Shown piece after piece: positions 45,639-56,089 of a DNA stretch of 64,000 bases. Below the pieces are notes generated by a model that saw only the letters and a program-made list of their open reading frames with translations, ran no database searches and was not told the origin of the DNA. Where the stretch lies: positions 7,759,115 through 7,823,114 of the forward strand of contig CP053161.1 of NCBI GenBank assembly GCA_014607495.2, read 5' to 3'. A program made the position numbers and the translations under genes. This stretch comes from Carposina sasakii. Its lineage: Eukaryota > Arthropoda > Insecta > Lepidoptera > Carposinidae. How positions within the stretch are numbered: the first letter of the stretch is position 1; the number at the start of each line of letters is the position of its first letter.

Positions 45639-47270
45639 ATGAAGCATGAGGTGTATCATAGTAAGATAATGGAAATCCTCAATACAGATGAATTTCAAAT
45701 ATTACCATTTGATCCAACTAAGAAATTCCATGCACAATTAAAGCAATGTATTACTTCTGCTGAATATATTTTTCCAAAAAATTCTGCTTATTTAAAGGAA
45801 CGTTATATTCCTATGAACCCAGTAACACCATTGTTATATGGTTTACCAAAAATTCATAAAGATAATATACCATTAAGGCCAGTCGTTTCATATATTGGAG
45901 CTCCAGCTTATAAATTAGCAAAATTTCTGAATGACATTATAAAGGAAAAAATTCAATTTACACCCAAATATAGTGTCAATAATAGTCTAAATTTAATAGA
46001 TAAAATTAAAAATATTAAATTATCAACAAATTCCAAATTATTTTCTTTAGATGTTGAGAGTTTGTTTACAAATGTTCCTTACAAGGAATGTTTAAATATT
46101 ATTAAAACTTGGTGTGAAAAAGTTAAACTAAATCCAATGGAGGCAGATAATCTTATTACCTTAACTAGACTTTGTATGAGCCAGAATTATTTCTGCTATA
46201 ATAGTACATATTACATACAAAAGGATGGTCTTACTATGGGTTCTCCGCTTTCACCTCTTTTAGCCGATATATTTATGGATTGGTTTGAAAATGAATATAT
46301 TGTTAATAGTAATAATCATATAAAATATTATTTTAGATATGTTGATGATATCATCTTATGTTGGACAGGCACAGTTAGGCAGTTTCATCTTTTTGTTAAC
46401 GTCCTTAACACAAAACATCCTAAGATTAAATTTAAAATAGAACAAGAAATAAACAATAGTATAAATTTTTTAGATGTAACTATTACTAGATTGGGAGATT
46501 ATCATGATTTTTCAGTTTACCGGAAACCAACACATACAGATGTAACTATTCCAATTGATTCTTTCCATCCATGGCAACATAAGCTTGCGGCATACAAATC
46601 AATGATACACAGGTTAGTAACGTTGCCGCTTAATAACTTTAATTATGTTAAAGAAATAAATACCATTATACAAATAGCCAGATCAAATGGATATAGTTCA
46701 CAACTAATTTATAACCTAATTGATAAAAAGAAAAACATTTTATTTAAACAAATGTTGTACCCAAAAATAGAGGAGATTACAAATATTTATACTGGTAGTT
46801 TACCATATTTTGGCTATATCTCAGAGATGATTGCAAAATCATTGAAAAAACAAAACATCTTGGTGGCTTTTAAGACTTTTAATTCTTTAAATAGATTAAT
46901 TAACACAAAACAAATATTACCAATTGATAAAAAATCAGGAGTTTATAGCTTGCACTGTCCTGACTGTAATTCTGTTTATATAGGTCAAACGGGTCGTAAC
47001 TTCAAGATTAGATACCAAGAACATCTGGCAGCTTACAGGAACAATTTCCCTGAAAAATCACATTTTGCCAAACACTTGTTAGTTTCAAATCATAAAATTC
47101 CAGATGACCACAGTTTTGTTAGTCTGTATACGTGTGAAAAGGGCATTCGTCTATCTATTTTGGAACAGTTGGAGATTTTGAAGGCCAAATATTCTGGTGT
47201 AAACCTTTTAAATGAACAAGTTGAATTTTGTTCCCCACTATTAAATTCGATTGCTAGAATAAATAAATAA
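45639..47270 (+). CDS. Penelope-like reverse transcriptase / GIY-YIG endonuclease
   Basis: This 543-aa open frame has RT motifs LDVESLFTN (137-145), GLTMGSPLSPLLADIF (197-212), FRYVDDIILCW (232-242, catalytic YVDD 234-237) and a FLDVTI motif (278-283). A C-terminal GIY-YIG nuclease follows: GVYSLHCPDCNSVYIGQTGR (434-453, with the CxxC insertion), and a distal Glu-containing helix. Full proteins of this group are longer, so the N-terminus is missing here; the frame is open upstream of this ATG for a few codons. No internal stops. The RT would copy element RNA and the nuclease would nick target DNA. The overlapping antisense 75-aa frames are shadows. Confidence 0.85.
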   Translation: MKHEVYHSKIMEILNTDEFQILPFDPTKKFHAQLKQCITSAEYIFPKNSAYLKERYIPMNPVTPLLYGLPKIHKDNIPLRPVVSYIGAPAYKLAKFLNDIIKEKIQFTPKYSVNNSLNLIDKIKNIKLSTNSKLFSLDVESLFTNVPYKECLNIIKTWCEKVKLNPMEADNLITLTRLCMSQNYFCYNSTYYIQKDGLTMGSPLSPLLADIFMDWFENEYIVNSNNHIKYYFRYVDDIILCWTGTVRQFHLFVNVLNTKHPKIKFKIEQEINNSINFLDVTITRLGDYHDFSVYRKPTHTDVTIPIDSFHPWQHKLAAYKSMIHRLVTLPLNNFNYVKEINTIIQIARSNGYSSQLIYNLIDKKKNILFKQMLYPKIEEITNIYTGSLPYFGYISEMIAKSLKKQNILVAFKTFNSLNRLINTKQILPIDKKSGVYSLHCPDCNSVYIGQTGRNFKIRYQEHLAAYRNNFPEKSHFAKHLLVSNHKIPDDHSFVSLYTCEKGIRLSILEQLEILKAKYSGVNLLNEQVEFCSPLLNSIARINK

Positions 47271-47612
47271 ATAGTAACTTTAGTATACATATAATGGCTT
47301 GTCAATGTCAATAACAATTTTTGTTTTTGTGGGCAATGGAATATGTTGTTGCATACATCCTTGTTTTTCTTTACTAATTTATCAATATTTTGGTGAATTT
47401 TTGAATTTTTTCATTTAAATTTAACTAATTCACCCAATACTATTTGGTTTGTGTGCACAAATAGTATATATTTATTTGAAATATAAATAATGGTGGGTAA
47501 TTATTTATATATTTTTTAATACTTAGTAGAGGGTAGTTAATTCTGTGTAAGTAATGTGTTGGGTTTTAGAGGTTCATAGTAATTAGTGGTTTACTAATTT
47601 ACTAATTTCTAT

Positions 47613-47655
47613 AATCCTGAGGATGCCACGGTTGTTGGCGAAACATATGTAGATT
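47613..47655 (+). ncRNA. Hammerhead ribozyme in Penelope-like element 3' region
   Basis: The core reads AATC-CTGAGGA-T-GCC(ACGGTTGTT)GGC-GAAAC-ATAT-GTA-GATT. This fits a minimal type I hammerhead: CUGANGA (47617-47623), stem II GCC/GGC, GAAA (47640-47643), a two-pair stem III (AC/GU) with loop AUAU, cleavage after A47651 of GUA, and stem I AATC/GATT. Hammerheads of this kind are reported in Penelope-like elements, where they process transcripts. One unpaired T precedes stem II. Confidence 0.65.
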
Positions 47656-47835
47656 GTTTATCTAGTTTTTGATTTCGGAATGGTGCAATGTATCGTCTTG
47701 CATGCTAGGTGCTCGGGTCTGGTTTCTCATGGCGATTGTAGTTAGTGCAAGTGCCTGTTGTCGCAATTATGAGTTATCAGATCCGAGGGTCAGTGGAGGG
47801 TGTAGGGCCCGGTGGTGGGCGCACCCATAGTAAAT

Positions 47836-49359
47836 ACAAAAAAATACTTAATATTGTGGTTCTCTCCTGCATCCGATAGATGGCTCCGCTACAAATGCAA
47901 ACTTTCTGAAATAAGCTGTAACAATATGGACCGTTATAAAAACATTGTCTAGTTGACCGAATTGTGAATCTAAACCATTTTCGAACCCACTTGAACACAC
48001 ACTAAAAAAATCATCAAAATCGGTTTAGCCGTTTTAGAAGAACGTTAATTACAAACACGCGAACAGAAAATAAAGGAAACATTTCCGAGATATAACAACC
48101 ATCTACCGGGCGTAACTGAAACTAAAGTACATTTTTGAATATTCGACACAGCGACGGCACTGCAGTCTGCCGGATCCTATGAAAAAAGTTCTAACATAAA
48201 CAACAATATAAATCTTCTTTTCGTGTAGTTTCTTTAACTCCTTCTAAACGGCTGGACCAATTTTAATGAAATTTTGTGTGTATGTTTAGGTGGGTTCGAG
48301 GATGGTTTAGCTTCACAATTCGGTCAACTAAATAATGTTTTTGCGCGTGGACTGCGGAGAAAAAAAAGTCGTTAACCGAATCATAAGTCTAAACCCACTT
48401 GAACACACACACAAAATTTCATCAAAATAAGTTGAGCCGTTCAGAGGGAAAACCATTACAAACACACAAACAGAAGATTTTTATATATCAAGATAATAAC
48501 TATAATAATAACCAAAAAGTTTACTAAACTGAGAAGTTATAGGTACCTCTATGTTTGAGTATCATTTTTTTAAACAATCTATTATTATATAAATAAAAAA
48601 AGAATCTCCGAAATATATGCACTTACGTGCATAACTTTTGAACCAAATTGGATGATTTTTTTGTTATTTTATATATGTTTTCAGAAATGTTTGAAATATA
48701 ATGGGAATAAGAATTTATTTATTTATTTATTTTATTGTACCTTGTAATTGTAAATGATCTATCAATATTTTTATCACAAAATGAGTAACCATTTCTTCGT
48801 TTAAAAATAAATCGACATTCGGGAACAGTCGCCACCTCTCCACAGTGGCTCGACCACAGATTTTTATAGAGTACTCGTATCGACTGTATGCGCTCTAGCG
48901 ACACACTGGCTTAAGACACCTTGATGTATTTCTGTATAGACACCGACATCTAAATTAAACTCTCCTATATATAAGTGACGGTGATTGTTTCGTTGGCATG
49001 ATTTTATAAACACGCCGCCGCCACATTTTGATATTTTGTGTGTTCAATTAACCCAGAATATTTGTACTATTATTCTGTTTTTAAACATACCTAATACCTA
49101 ACATTATAATAAAATTTCATATGTTCTGATAAGTACTTTATCAGCAGAAAATTTCCATTAGGTAAAAAGGCTGGATTCAGAAATGGTAAAAAATTTAATC
49201 AGTCAGTTGTGTAATTAATGTCAGCATTAAAGTACGTGCGTTCCCTTTTGGTAGTCACATCGATATCCTCATTCCATGATTTTAATTATTCATCGAGTTG
49301 TAAAAGCTCGAAAAGGGAAAACATTAAATTACAGCGAATTGTCGTAGCTGTAATTATAT
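47836..49359. other. Intergenic with a three-fold repeat
   Basis: A ~115-bp block (GTTGACCGAATTGTGA...CGAACCCAC...TCAAAATCGGTTTAGCCG) occurs forward at 47940-48055, reversed at 48233-48345 and forward again at 48366-48480. A TATA-like CTATATATAAG lies at 48966. No gene is supported. Confidence 0.5.
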
Positions 49360-49617
49360 AGGGTGTAACAGAAAGGGTATGTTAAGCGAAAAGCTATGTA
49401 AATAGCTCACTATAGAGAACCTATTTCCAAAATTTGAGACTCGAAATCACATTTTTATTTTTCAAGATTGTATGAAAATTCCTGAGATATTTAAAAATTC
49501 TCCATACTATCGGGAAAAATAAACATGTGATTTCGGGTCTCAAATTTTGTGGATAGGTTCTCTACAGTGGACTATTTACATAGCTTTTCGCTTAACATAC
49601 CCTTTTTGTTACACCCT
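49360..49617. mobile_element. 258-bp foldback MITE (GGGTGTAACA family)
   Basis: Arms over 100 bp: AGGGTGTAACAGAAAGGGTATG... is mirrored by ...CATACCCTTTTTGTTACACCCT. TATA words flank it. Partial relatives lie at 26340-26500, 50009-50072 and 51893-51996. Non-coding. Confidence 0.75.
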
Positions 49618-50008
49618 GTATACATATAGGTAGGTACCCCCATTTTAGGAACACAACCGTGTAGCCAAAAGAAAATTCACAACCACGAAGATTTATAGCT
49701 ACGTTTAACATAGCGGGGTCAGATTTTAATGATCAGTGAAGTTGTTCGTTTATCATCTGAGGGTACCCTTAGTCACCTCTTAGAACATGCACAGAAGGAG
49801 ATGCAGCTTGTTGTACATGTACTCTAGGAAACCCCGCATTAGTACATTGTAATTAGATTTATGCGTCTGCGTAATATTACCTAACTAATAGGCAAGGGTT
49901 TATGTACCATCTGACAATGCATCCGATTCACAGTTATTGGCAATAATCACATATAATTTTTTCAATTTCTGGGAATCATGTTGCCATCTAATTTAATTAA
50001 ACTCAATA

Positions 50009-50072
50009 CAGGGTATAAGAGAAGGGGTATGTTAAGCGAAAAGCCATGTAAATAGCCCTGTATGATATGCTA
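50009..50072 (+). repeat. GGGTGTAACA-family fragment
   Basis: CAGGGTATAAGAGAAGGGGTATG...AGCCATGTAAATAGCCCTGTA, the end portion of the MITE at 49360-49617. Confidence 0.5.
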
Positions 50073-50359
50073 ATGTAACACCCCTATCGGGCGATGCAAA
50101 GTCCGTCATTAAAAAGTAAACTCTGGAAGGAAAAATGAGACTCTTTAACAAAAGACAACGTAACACTGAGATAATCACAATAATACAAAATGAGTTTTAC
50201 AAATATACCACCTCGATTAGTGTTTAATGTTCCTGATTGATTAAATTGATTCACTGAGTTGCGGACACAAACTTGTAGATAACAATATTTAAGGAGAACT
50301 CTACTTACTTTGAGTGCAAACGAAACCGTGCTAGAATCAGTTTATGCGTTTTTTTACAG

Positions 50360-50756
50360 CTAGTGAGCTAAATCATATCAAGGATGGTGGCAGGCGACGT
50401 GACGCGGCGGGCGTCCATCACCGCGCCATCCATGCACCGCCGGCCGTCGGCGAGGCGAGGCTCACTCATAAAGAACCCACAGACACAGTCTCAGGTATAC
50501 TTCACATTCTGTTTTTCTACTAGTTACTTTATAGTCGCTTGTTAGATCCCCCCAGGATTTTCTATGCATTTTTTATGTTGATCCTGGCTTACAGGGAACA
50601 GTGGCAGAAATGAGCAGTAGGCCAATCCCGATAGGAATAGTGGAAATCCCTTTAACCACTCCAAGTCCAATTCCAAGTAGGAGATCAAAAGAGTTAAGCC
50701 AACTTCCTTATTTGTCCAATGCTAAAGATGACCATTTCCCCAATTGTCTATTTGAG
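50360..50756 (+). CDS. Two putative exons of an unrecognised host gene (first coding part)
   Basis: Exon A (50360-50494) follows TTTTTTTACAG and holds 24 nt of leader with an in-frame stop, then ATG at 50384. It codes MVAGDVTRRASITAPSM, then RRPSARRGSLIKNP, and ends CAG|GTATAC. A 100-bp phase-0 intron ends GGCTTACAG. Exon B (50595-50756) continues in frame: GTVAEMSSRPIPIGIVEIPL, TPSPIPSRRSKELSQ, DDHFPNCLFE, with a weak donor GAG|GTGTCT; otherwise the frame stops at 50781. Exon A is CpG/GC3-rich, unlike its flanks. RRAS and RRGS are kinase-type sites. I do not recognise the protein; it looks like a disordered N-terminus. Downstream exons would lie beyond the transposons, possibly outside the window. 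Confidence 0.5.
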
Positions 50757-51892
50757 GTGTCTATTACATACACACATACATAGATAGACAATTTTGGCAT
50801 CCTTTAACCTTATAATCTTCAACTAAAAAACAGCATTAGCACACAGGTTAAGCTGTTGTAAAACGTTGGTGGGTGTGATTTGTGTAGGCAAAATAGCCTG
50901 TTTTCAGAGCTTTGATAATAGCTTGGCCAAATCCTAGCCGCCACAAGCCACACACACACCTTATGTCAAGCTCTAACCACATACACCTAGCTAGCCTTTA
51001 TTTTCTGCCTAATAACTTCGCTGAACACACCTACGTCATTTACGAACCATAGCAGAGTTTATAAGTTAGAATAGAAAAACAAAATGCGTAAAACGTGAAC
51101 TTTGAAAAAAAAGGCAGGATGACCTATTTTAGTGTCATTAAAACCACACCCTATAAAAATATTATAAAGTTAAAGGAAATTGATATCTGTTGCTAAAAGG
51201 GTTAGGGGACATCTTTGGCATAGAAAGGAAGCCCCATTTAGTCAAAATAACTATAGTGAATCACACTCGTGCGTCATCTTGTTGGGATGTAAAAATGTAT
51301 ATAATCCCCATGATAAGTAAGCTTCGTCCGCGGGGGCTACTACAAATTGTGGCGTATTTAGATAAAATATACACCCGTTCTTAAGTTAGACCTTGTACAA
51401 AAAAATAGTGAAAACCGAATTTAATTTCATTAAATAGTTTTTGCGTGATGCGCGAAACAGACAGCCAGCCAAAAATTCAATAACGTGTAGTTTGGCTTAT
51501 GTTGGCTCTCAAAGGGCCCATTTTTGCTATATGTCCAATGTACAAACAAACTTGAGTTATAGATTTGTTATATCTATAAGTAAGTACATAGATATACATA
51601 TTCAATATTCGTATCTAAAAGCTTGTATGGATAGAAGTATGAATAGCTGAATAACGTAGCTTCCTCAAAAACAAGTAAATGGATATAAATTAAACAGATT
51701 CAGGCATAGAACGTTAGGAAATAATACAAAATAACGTTATTTTTGTTGATGAATCGAATATGCTCTTATTTTTACCCGACTGCGCGACGCAAAGGAGTGG
51801 TATTGTGTTTAACAGCCTATGTATGTATGTACGTTCCTTTGAAGCACTACACAGACCAAACGCCTCGGCCGATTTTTATGATTCATACGTCA
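50757..51892. other. Intergenic or intronic, nothing recognised
   Basis: About 51775-51850 is a dispersed repeat start (ACCCGACTGCGCGACGCAAAG with a TATG run). The 64- and 69-aa frames are not supported. Confidence 0.4.
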
Positions 51893-51996
51893 ATCATTTG
51901 AGACTCGAAATCACATTTTTATTTTTCAAGATTGTATGAAAATTCCTGAGATATTTAAAAATTCTCCATACTATCGGGAAAAATAAACATGTGATA
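51893..51996 (+). repeat. Truncated MITE at the Gyp-B insertion site
   Basis: Nearly identical to the central part of the MITE at 49360-49617 (TTTGAGACTCGAAATCACATT to AAATAAACATGTGAT), then breaks into TATATATA at the LTR. Confidence 0.65.
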
Positions 51997-52002
51997 TATA
52001 TA

Positions 52003-52298
52003 TGTGGGAGATTTGTGTATTTATTAATGTAAAATAACATTTGTTTTGTTAAATAAAAATAAATTAGTTGTTGTGTTGACTAGTACGAGGTTCCAGTGAC
52101 AGGTACGCTGTTTTACCGACGACCGGGTACTACGAAGTACGTGGTTCCGGTCTCAGGTACGCGGTATAACTGTCATACGGATACCACGTGGTTAGTTTCC
52201 ACTTCCCTCGGTCACTTGTTTATGCCATGCTTTATAAGCGCTTGCAAAACGATAAGCGGACGAGTTTTGTTCCGACTGTTGCGGTGACTGTTTGTAAG
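52003..52298 (+). repeat. Gyp-B 5' LTR, short form
   Basis: Matches the first 296 bp of the 491-bp 3' LTR (two mismatches), up to GTTTGTAAG. It then joins directly to AAACAAAATACT and the Gag ATG. The last 195 bp of the LTR and the primer site are missing. Confidence 0.75.
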
Positions 52299-52310
52299 AA
52301 ACAAAATACT

Positions 52311-53528
52311 ATGTCAGACAAGAATCTGTGTGAGGACGCGACTATAGATTCCGAAGTGCAGGATCCGGGCATTCCATGCATCGCACCGGCCTCACCAATC
52401 CTCAGTCAACGCTCCGTACTGACGGGGCAACAACCTGTGAACGAAAACGTTGCGCCTGGAACCAACCAGGAGGGAATTCCTACAATAGACTCCAATGGAC
52501 CTATTACAAATGCCGGTAATTTCGTTCCTTTAAATTTTATGAAGTCTATAATGCAAGAAATGATGGCTACCTTCAGTCAAACATGTACTAACGCTTTTCC
52601 TACGCCTTCGACCGCACAACCATTGTCCAGACCTAGGAATCTTGACCACATCTACTTGCCCTCATTCGACCCCGATGACCGAGCGGATACGGTTCAAGTC
52701 TGGTGCCAACATTTAGAAGAACTTCAGGCTGAATACCAGCTTAATAACCGAGAAATGCTTAATTTGGCTAGGAAGAACTTGAAGGGTCGTGCTGCTGATT
52801 GGGCACGCCGAAACTACGCTAGTCTAACTAATTGGCTAGAACTGAAAAATAATATTGTCCAAACCTTTGCAGATGAAACTAGGTATTATGACGATTTGAC
52901 CGCATTCATGGAGTATACGAGTGATAAGACCGGCAACCTTGCTGAGTATGCAACCCGCAAATGGGAGCTGGCAAAGAGGGCAGTAGGCGTTGCAGTGACA
53001 GAGGCGCATTTAGTTGAAGCTGTGATATCAGGTATGTCAGACTTTCGTATTAGATCTGATTTGTTACGGTTGACACCCAAAACTTTGCCCCAGTTGGTGC
53101 AAAGTCTTAATTCTTATAAACGCAAGCAACCAATATGCGATACTACTCACTCAATCCCTACTAAGAAAACTAAATTAAACCCTAATGATTTTAAATTAAG
53201 GCGCTGTCAAAGATGTTTTAAGTTAGGTCATGTACAAAGAGATTGTTATACCATCATTAAAAACAAATTGCCTTCCCCTGACAGTTCTGTTGCGGCTCAG
53301 CCTCTAACTAACCAGTTAATTCCTGAACCTCAAAATAAAGTGATACCTTCTCGACCTCTCACTTGTAGCTTTTGTCATAAACCAGGTCATAAGTATGAAA
53401 ATTGCTTCAAACGTCTAAACAAGACTGCTAAATCAGAAAAATCTATAAATTCCCTGGTAGTTAGTAATTCCCGTTCCGTGATAGCTAAAATTGATGAACG
53501 GAGTATAGTGGGGCCGAATGTTCCCTAA
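52311..53528 (+). CDS. Gyp-B Gag
   Basis: 405 aa from ATG 52311. It contains a capsid-like region (YLPSFDPDDRADTVQVWCQ, LNLARKNLKGRAADW, near residues 115-165) and two CCHC zinc knuckles, CQRCFKLGHVQRDC (299-312) and CSFCHKPGHKYENC (352-365). The frame is open upstream into the LTR, with another ATG at 52227 inside the LTR; Gyp-C also starts Gag in its LTR. Gag overlaps the protease frame at its end. It appears intact and would form virus-like particles that carry element RNA. The 64-aa antisense frame is a shadow. Confidence 0.85.
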   Translation: MSDKNLCEDATIDSEVQDPGIPCIAPASPILSQRSVLTGQQPVNENVAPGTNQEGIPTIDSNGPITNAGNFVPLNFMKSIMQEMMATFSQTCTNAFPTPSTAQPLSRPRNLDHIYLPSFDPDDRADTVQVWCQHLEELQAEYQLNNREMLNLARKNLKGRAADWARRNYASLTNWLELKNNIVQTFADETRYYDDLTAFMEYTSDKTGNLAEYATRKWELAKRAVGVAVTEAHLVEAVISGMSDFRIRSDLLRLTPKTLPQLVQSLNSYKRKQPICDTTHSIPTKKTKLNPNDFKLRRCQRCFKLGHVQRDCYTIIKNKLPSPDSSVAAQPLTNQLIPEPQNKVIPSRPLTCSFCHKPGHKYENCFKRLNKTAKSEKSINSLVVSNSRSVIAKIDERSIVGPNVP

Positions 53529-53854
53529 TGCGTGAAACTATTGGTGATTCCATAAGTGGCAAAACGTTATTTGCTACAACATTTTTACGGGGAGTTGGTG
53601 AAAATTCGTTTTGTTCATCCCGTAAGAAAATTTGTTTAATATGTATTGATAATCTAAATTTCGAACTCGAGTTTGTACTAGTACCAGATCACTACATTCA
53701 ATATGACATTTTGCTGGGTGAAAATCTTTTTAATATTCCCGGTATACAAGTGATATTTTCTAAATCTGAAACTAAAATTTCCCGAACTTATTATAATATT
53801 AATGTCGTAGAGAAGATAGACTTGCAAACTGTTCTTGACACGGATATAGACTAA
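53495..53854 (+). pseudogene. Gyp-B retropepsin with altered active site
   Basis: In the frame shifted from the end of Gag, the sequence reads EYSGAECSLMRETIGD. The catalytic DSG/DTG triplet is YSG, one base from GAT. Downstream is the expected flap and ILLGENL segment (108-aa frame from 53528). With Asp changed, proteolysis should be abolished. Confidence 0.65.
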
Positions 53855-53867
53855 CTTTAGGGAAAAG

Positions 53868-54634
53868 TTGCTTAACATATTAAATGGTTATACTGATCTT
53901 TTTACTTCTGGAAATTGTGTTACACCCGTCAATACTGGCGAGTTATCGATTCGTCTAAAGAACCCAGATAAAAAGGTACAAAGACGGCCTTACCGTCTTG
54001 CTCCCATTGAACGGGAAAGTGTTAAGAAAATTATTCAAGACCTAAAAAGTAATTACATTATTCGTGATAGCAATTCTCCTTTTTCTAGTCCCATTTTCTA
54101 TTAGTCCGTAAAAAGGACGGTAGTGATCGCCTTTGCGTTGATTTTAGAGAGCTAAATAGCAACACAGTGCGCGATAATTTTCCACTTCCGTTAATTGACG
54201 ACCATATTAGTAAACTCGTAAATGCTAAATATTTCACAGTACTAGATATGGCGGCAGGTTTCCACCAAATCCCTATAGCTCCTAGTTCTATTGAGAAAAC
54301 AGCCTTTGTTACACCCGATGGGCAATATGAATTCTTGCGTATGCCTTTCGGGTTGTGCAATGCCCCATCCGTTTTCCAGAGAGCAATTACAGCCGCTCTT
54401 AAACCATACGTTGATATCTTTGTACTAATATACGTCGATGATGTTATAATTTTCTCCAGTACTATTGAGGATGGTATTGAAAAATTACGAAATGTTCTTG
54501 ATTGTTTAAGAAAAGCCGGATTCTCTTTAAATATCAGAAAGTGTAAATTTCTCAAAACCGAAATTGAATATTTAGGTCGTATTATATCTAATAGCTCTGT
54601 TAGACCCAGTCCTGGTAAAGTTTCAAGCTCGTGA
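53868..54634 (+). pseudogene. Gyp-B reverse transcriptase, one break then truncated
   Basis: 53868-54104 encodes the pre-RT segment (VNTGELSIRL, RRPYRLAPIERE, SPFSSPI) and ends by frameshift at SPILLV. 54110-54634 is a good RT core: CVDFRELNSNT, FTVLDMAAGFHQIP, KTAFVTPDGQYEFLRMPFGL, LIYVDDVIIFSS (catalytic YVDD). It stops shortly after RPSPGKV. A deletion joins this to a DCNSLKASS block (54640), the end of RNase H, removing about 230 residues. Confidence 0.8.
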
Positions 54635-54639
54635 CGGAT

Positions 54640-55674
54640 TGTAACTCCTTAAAAGCATCTAGTAATAAAAAAGAATTACTTCCTCGTGTTCACCAGTGGT
54701 GGGCCTACTTACAGTCTTTCGATTTTGACATTTAGTAACGGAGAGAAGAACGTATCCCAGATGTAGACTTTTTGAGTAGGAATCCCCCGCCTCTCAATAT
54801 TAATAATGTACTTATTTATAATGATTGGTTAGAGGTTGGTCAGGAAAAAGATTCGGAAACTAAAAACTTATTAGAACCTATAAAAAACGGGTCTATAGAT
54901 AAAAGTATAGCTTCTAGTTATGAAATACAAAACGGGTTACTTTACAAAGTCTACAATACAAAAGACAATAAAACAAAAAAGGCCTTGTTTGTTCCTAAAA
55001 GTTACAGATGGTATATCATTCAAACTTTTCATGATTCATTAAAACACTTGGGATGGGAAAAAACTCTTGATAAGATCCGTGAGAATTTTTGGTTCCCTAA
55101 TATAACTAAAAACGTCCGAAAGTATGTTGAGAATTGCCTAACATGTAAAATTAACAAAAGTCAATATGGTTCGCGTCAAGTGTCCTTGCATCCTATTGAT
55201 AAAAAGCCCTTACCTTTCCATACAGTGCACATGGATACGACAGGAAAACTCAGTGGAGGTAACGCTGTGGTATTCGTGGATGCTTTTTCGAAATACTGTT
55301 TCATAAAACCCGTATTAAATCTTACGGCAACCGCTACTGTTAATTGTTTAAAGGATTTAATTTATACCTTTGGTACCCCCAAAAGAATTATTTGCGATCA
55401 AGCTGCATCGTATACTGGTAAAGAATTGCGGGCATTTTGTAATATTTGGTCAATTGAGCTGCATTTTATTGCTAGCGGTGTCAGCCGTGCAAATGGTCAA
55501 GTCGAAAGACTTATGAAAGTTTTGACAGACTGTTTCACGGTAATAGAAAATACTTCACGGAGAAGCTGGAAGGATGCTGTCGGTGAAGTTCAATTGGCTA
55601 TTAACTGTTCATTTAATAAAACTACAGGTCAGACTCCCTTCCAGCTACGCCTCCTGCCATCTCCGCCCTCATAA
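54640..55674 (+). CDS. Gyp-B integrase (with RNase H tail fragment)
   Basis: After the RNase H end fragment (LPRVHQWWAYLQSFDFDI and a stop), an open frame resumes near 54772. It carries the zinc-binding H87, H92, C122, C125 (HDSLKH, CLTCK) and the catalytic triad D155 (HMDTTGK), D209 (ICDQAAS), E245 (NGQVER), a DD-35-E spacing (numbering from 54772). It ends at a frameshift at LPSPPS (55674). This enzyme inserts element cDNA into chromosomes. The core itself looks intact. Confidence 0.75.
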
Positions 55675-55679
55675 ACGAT

Positions 55680-56012
55680 ATTGAACGCTTGGACCTAGAT
55701 ACTTGCCGTCAGTTGGCTAAACATAAAATTGATGCATGTGCATTAAAACAAAAGGAACTTTTTGATCAAAATAAGGCTAAAATTGTCCCCTTTAAGGTTG
55801 GTGATATTGTACTAGTGAAACAAAATTCACGAACAATTACCAAACTTGACAGCAAGTACAAAGGTCCATGCGTCATTACCGAAATCCATGATAATGAAAG
55901 ATATACAGTAAGAGTTCACAATACTGGTAAAGATTTATATGTTGCTCACGAAAATTTAAGACTAGTTTCGCCTGATATGGGTTGTGAACTAACCGATTCT
56001 CTAGATGACTAA
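55680..56012 (+). pseudogene. Gyp-B integrase C-terminal tail
   Basis: Continues in another frame: LDTCRQLAKHKI, FKVGDIVLVKQNSR, and the GPY/F-type motif KYKGPCVITEIHDNERYTV, ending HENLRLVSP. Gyp-C has the equivalent in frame (RKFRGPFIITQVLTNDRYEL). Confidence 0.7.
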
Positions 56013-56089
56013 TCTTTTATTTTTAAGATTCTTATCACCCTGTATTGACCAAACTCGTGGCCAGATGTTAAGGTTTATGCAGTGTAATA

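Larger units (their letters stand above)
42867..47835. mobile_element. Head-to-head inverted dimer of a Penelope-like element
   Basis: Two copies of one retroelement face away from each other. The left arm (42867-45516, minus) and right arm (46161-47835, plus) are nearly identical reverse complements, ignoring a 975-bp insertion in the left arm. The junction lies between 45517 and 45638. Each copy is 5'-truncated differently: the right starts inside the ORF upstream of the RT, and the left has an extra 5' piece followed by an internal deletion. Penelope-like elements often show such inverted, truncated partners. The outermost arm bases (ATTTACTATGGG/CCCATAGTAAAT) are symmetric. Confidence 0.85.
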
